Position numbers and translations under genes: made by a program. A stretch of DNA of 5,634 nucleotides from VRUB01 sp046758085 (GTDB lineage: Bacteria > Pseudomonadota > Gammaproteobacteria > Acidiferrobacterales > SPGG2), in the NCBI GenBank assembly GCA_046758085.1, contig JBHHZP010000191.1, forward strand, positions 1-5,634. Direction: 5' to 3'. The notes under the pieces were generated by a model that was given only the letters and a program-made list of their open reading frames with translations, was not told the DNA's origin and did no database searches. Shown here piece after piece: positions 3,902 through 5,634 of this stretch. Each line of letters begins with the position of its first letter. Position 1 is the first letter of the stretch.

Positions 3902-5542
3902 ATGGAACATGAACTGAGCAAAGACGCCCAGCTGGCAAGGCTACTCGATATCGGGCTTCGTTTTCACCAGCAGGGTAACCTGGGGGAGGCGGAAGACGTT
4001 TATCGTGAGATCCTGCGCGTGGACTTTCAGTATGCGGACGCCTGGCACCTGCTGGGAGTCCTGGCGCTGCAGGCTGATTTCGCCAAGGCCGCCATCGAGC
4101 TGATTAGCGAAGCAGTGAGGCTGGATCCCGAGCAGCCGGTATTTCGCAACAACCTCGGCAATGCCTACCGGCGGTTAGGACATCTCGATATGGCGTTGCG
4201 CTGCTATGGGTCCGCGCTGTTTCTAAAACCGGATTATGTCGAGGCACAATACAACAAGGCTACGGTATTGCGCGAGGGCGGCGAGCTCGATGCAGCAATT
4301 GAGGCTTATCGCATGGCCCTGCGACTCAAACCCGACGACATCGATTCATTGAACGATCTCGGCGGCACGTTACGCCGCCAAGGCGAACACCAGGGCGCCG
4401 TGGACTGCTATCGGGCTGCCATCGAGCTTGATGCAAACGAACCCGGTGTTCACGTAAATCTTGGCCAGGTACTCGAAGAGCAGGGCGATCAACAGGCGGC
4501 GCTGGGTTGCTACCAAAAAGCGCTTGAGCTCAAGCCGGATCATGCTACCGCACTTCTTTGTTGGGCGGACCTGCGGCCGTTTACCTTGGACGATCGGGCG
4601 GAGATCGAGAGGATCGAAGCGCTCCTGTCTGGCACGACGCTGTCGCGGGAGCAGATCGAGCATATCCATCGGGTGCTTGGAAAGGCCCATGACGACTACG
4701 GGCAATTTGATCGCGCCTTCGAACACTATCGGCTGGCCAATTTCACAAAACGCGAGCGCGATCGTATCGTGTTCGATCGTCAAGCCCATGCTGATTTTAT
4801 ATCGCGCGTAATTACCACCTTTGACGCCAAGTTCTTCGCGCAAAGAAATGCCTACGGAATTCAATCCGAGCTGCCGGTGTTCCTGATCGGCATGCCGCAC
4901 TCAGGGCAATCCGAGCTCGGGCGGGTGCTCGCCGATCACCCGCGAATTCGTCGCGCGGGCGATCTGACCTACTTCGAAGACCTGAGCAAGCAACTGGGGC
5001 CGGGGTTGGAGACTACGCGCCCCTACCCGGACTGCGCCGAGCTCATTGATGTCAAGTCTGCTGAACGCATGGCTGAGATTTATGTCGGGCAGCTACGCAA
5101 GCGTGGTGGGGACGCCGAACGGATTATTGACACCGCGCCGAACTACGCACACTTGGGTCTGATTGCGCTGCTGTTTCCAAACGCCAGGATTATCCACTGC
5201 CAACGCCACCCACTGGACATCGGGCTAGCGATCTACTTCAAGGCTTTCGCCTGGGGCCAGGCCTATGCCTACGACCTGAAAGATATAGCCGCATGCTATC
5301 GTGAGTACGCAAGGCTCATGGCGCACTGGCAGGAGGTGCTGGGTGATCGCATGTTCACGGTGGCGTACGAGGATCTGGTAGCGGACGAGGCGCGAATTCG
5401 CCGCGAGCTGGTGCAGTTCTGTGGCCTGCAGTGGGACGAGGCAGATACGATGCCCGACCCGGTGTTGAGCGATCAATTCGTCAATTACTGGCGGAATTTT
5501 GAAGACCACCTCGGTGAACTGAAGTCGGAATTAGGGTATTAG
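3902..5542 (+). CDS. TPR-sulfotransferase-like protein with degenerate active site
   Basis: This 546-residue protein has two parts. Residues 9-212 are six TPR units in strict 34-residue register (LDP/LKP positions 76, 110, 144, 212), followed by a further helical TPR-like linker (about 230-285) with the family's GKAHDDYGQFDRAFEHYRLAN block. Residues 324-546 resemble the Sulfotransfer_3 fold: PVFLIGMPHSGQSEL (325-339) at the PAPS 5'-phosphosulfate loop, AGDLTYFEDL (352-361), DTAPNYAHLGLI (410-421), IIHCQRHPLDIGLAIYF (430-446) at the 3'-phosphate site, and the well-kept YREYARLMAHW...VAYEDLVAD region (466-495). Family members transfer sulfate from PAPS to protein or small-molecule acceptors. 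Here most key residues differ from the consensus (see findings), so catalysis is doubtful. Its start has no strong Shine-Dalgarno, but an in-frame TGA 30 nt upstream leaves no better choice. It is probably cytoplasmic and perhaps translated from the oxygenase transcript. Fold assignment is confident; activity is not. Confidence 0.88.
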   Translation: MEHELSKDAQLARLLDIGLRFHQQGNLGEAEDVYREILRVDFQYADAWHLLGVLALQADFAKAAIELISEAVRLDPEQPVFRNNLGNAYRRLGHLDMALRCYGSALFLKPDYVEAQYNKATVLREGGELDAAIEAYRMALRLKPDDIDSLNDLGGTLRRQGEHQGAVDCYRAAIELDANEPGVHVNLGQVLEEQGDQQAALGCYQKALELKPDHATALLCWADLRPFTLDDRAEIERIEALLSGTTLSREQIEHIHRVLGKAHDDYGQFDRAFEHYRLANFTKRERDRIVFDRQAHADFISRVITTFDAKFFAQRNAYGIQSELPVFLIGMPHSGQSELGRVLADHPRIRRAGDLTYFEDLSKQLGPGLETTRPYPDCAELIDVKSAERMAEIYVGQLRKRGGDAERIIDTAPNYAHLGLIALLFPNARIIHCQRHPLDIGLAIYFKAFAWGQAYAYDLKDIAACYREYARLMAHWQEVLGDRMFTVAYEDLVADEARIRRELVQFCGLQWDEADTMPDPVLSDQFVNYWRNFEDHLGELKSELGY

Positions 5543-5589
5543 CAGACCCGCTCATTGCCTTGTGTCTGACGAACTGCAAAAACCCAGCA

Positions 5590-5634
5590 GCAAGTAGCGA
5601 AGAATCAGTAGCGGGTAGCGAGTAGCGAGGAACT
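5590..5634 (+). repeat. Degenerate 7-bp tandem repeat, array C (forward, runs to window edge)
   Basis: Six heptamers are in phase from 5590: GCAAGTA, GCGAAGA, ATCAGTA, GCGGGTA, GCGAGTA, GCGAGGA, then ACT at the edge, so the array may continue. It has the same consensus as arrays A and B. Bases 5608-5626 equal the reverse complement of 1203-1221 exactly. It starts 47 nt after the stop codon of the TPR-sulfotransferase-like gene. No intrinsic terminator is visible between that stop and the array. Confidence 0.8.

Overview
The window looks like chromosomal DNA of a Gram-negative proteobacterium, most likely gamma- or betaproteobacterial. By eye the GC content is moderately high. The main evidence is a Porin_4-type outer-membrane porin with a Sec signal peptide and a strong intrinsic terminator. 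Long tetratricopeptide (TPR) proteins of the kind common in sulfur- and ammonia-oxidising and related lineages are also present. No species can be named from this sequence.

Layout. Positions 1-1011 on the minus strand hold the first 337 codons of a TPR protein that runs off the left edge. A 651-bp divergent intergenic region (1012-1662) follows. It holds two oppositely oriented arrays of a degenerate 7-bp repeat, several hairpins, a perfect dyad and the likely porin promoter. The porin gene (1663-2778, +) ends with a textbook rho-independent terminator (2883-2914). A good sigma70-like promoter (3001-3030) leads into a 2-oxoglutarate/Fe(II) oxygenase-like gene (3104-3787, +). After a 114-bp gap comes a TPR-sulfotransferase-like gene (3902-5542, +). 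The right edge carries another array of the same 7-bp repeat (5590-5634), containing a 19-nt exact copy of the reverse complement of part of the second array.

How the genes relate. The porin is its own transcription unit. The oxygenase and the TPR-sulfotransferase-like gene are co-directional, with no visible terminator between them, and may act together in modifying a protein, peptide or metabolite; that link is inference. The leftward and rightward TPR proteins have similar N-termini and look like paralogues bracketing the porin and oxygenase genes.

Most noteworthy: the sulfotransferase-like domain keeps its overall motif order, but nearly every residue expected to bind PAPS or support catalysis is substituted, and a C-terminal segment is missing. 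This suggests a pseudoenzyme or an altered activity. The heptamer arrays are the second point of interest. I found no CRISPR array, tRNA, rRNA, transposase or prophage gene.
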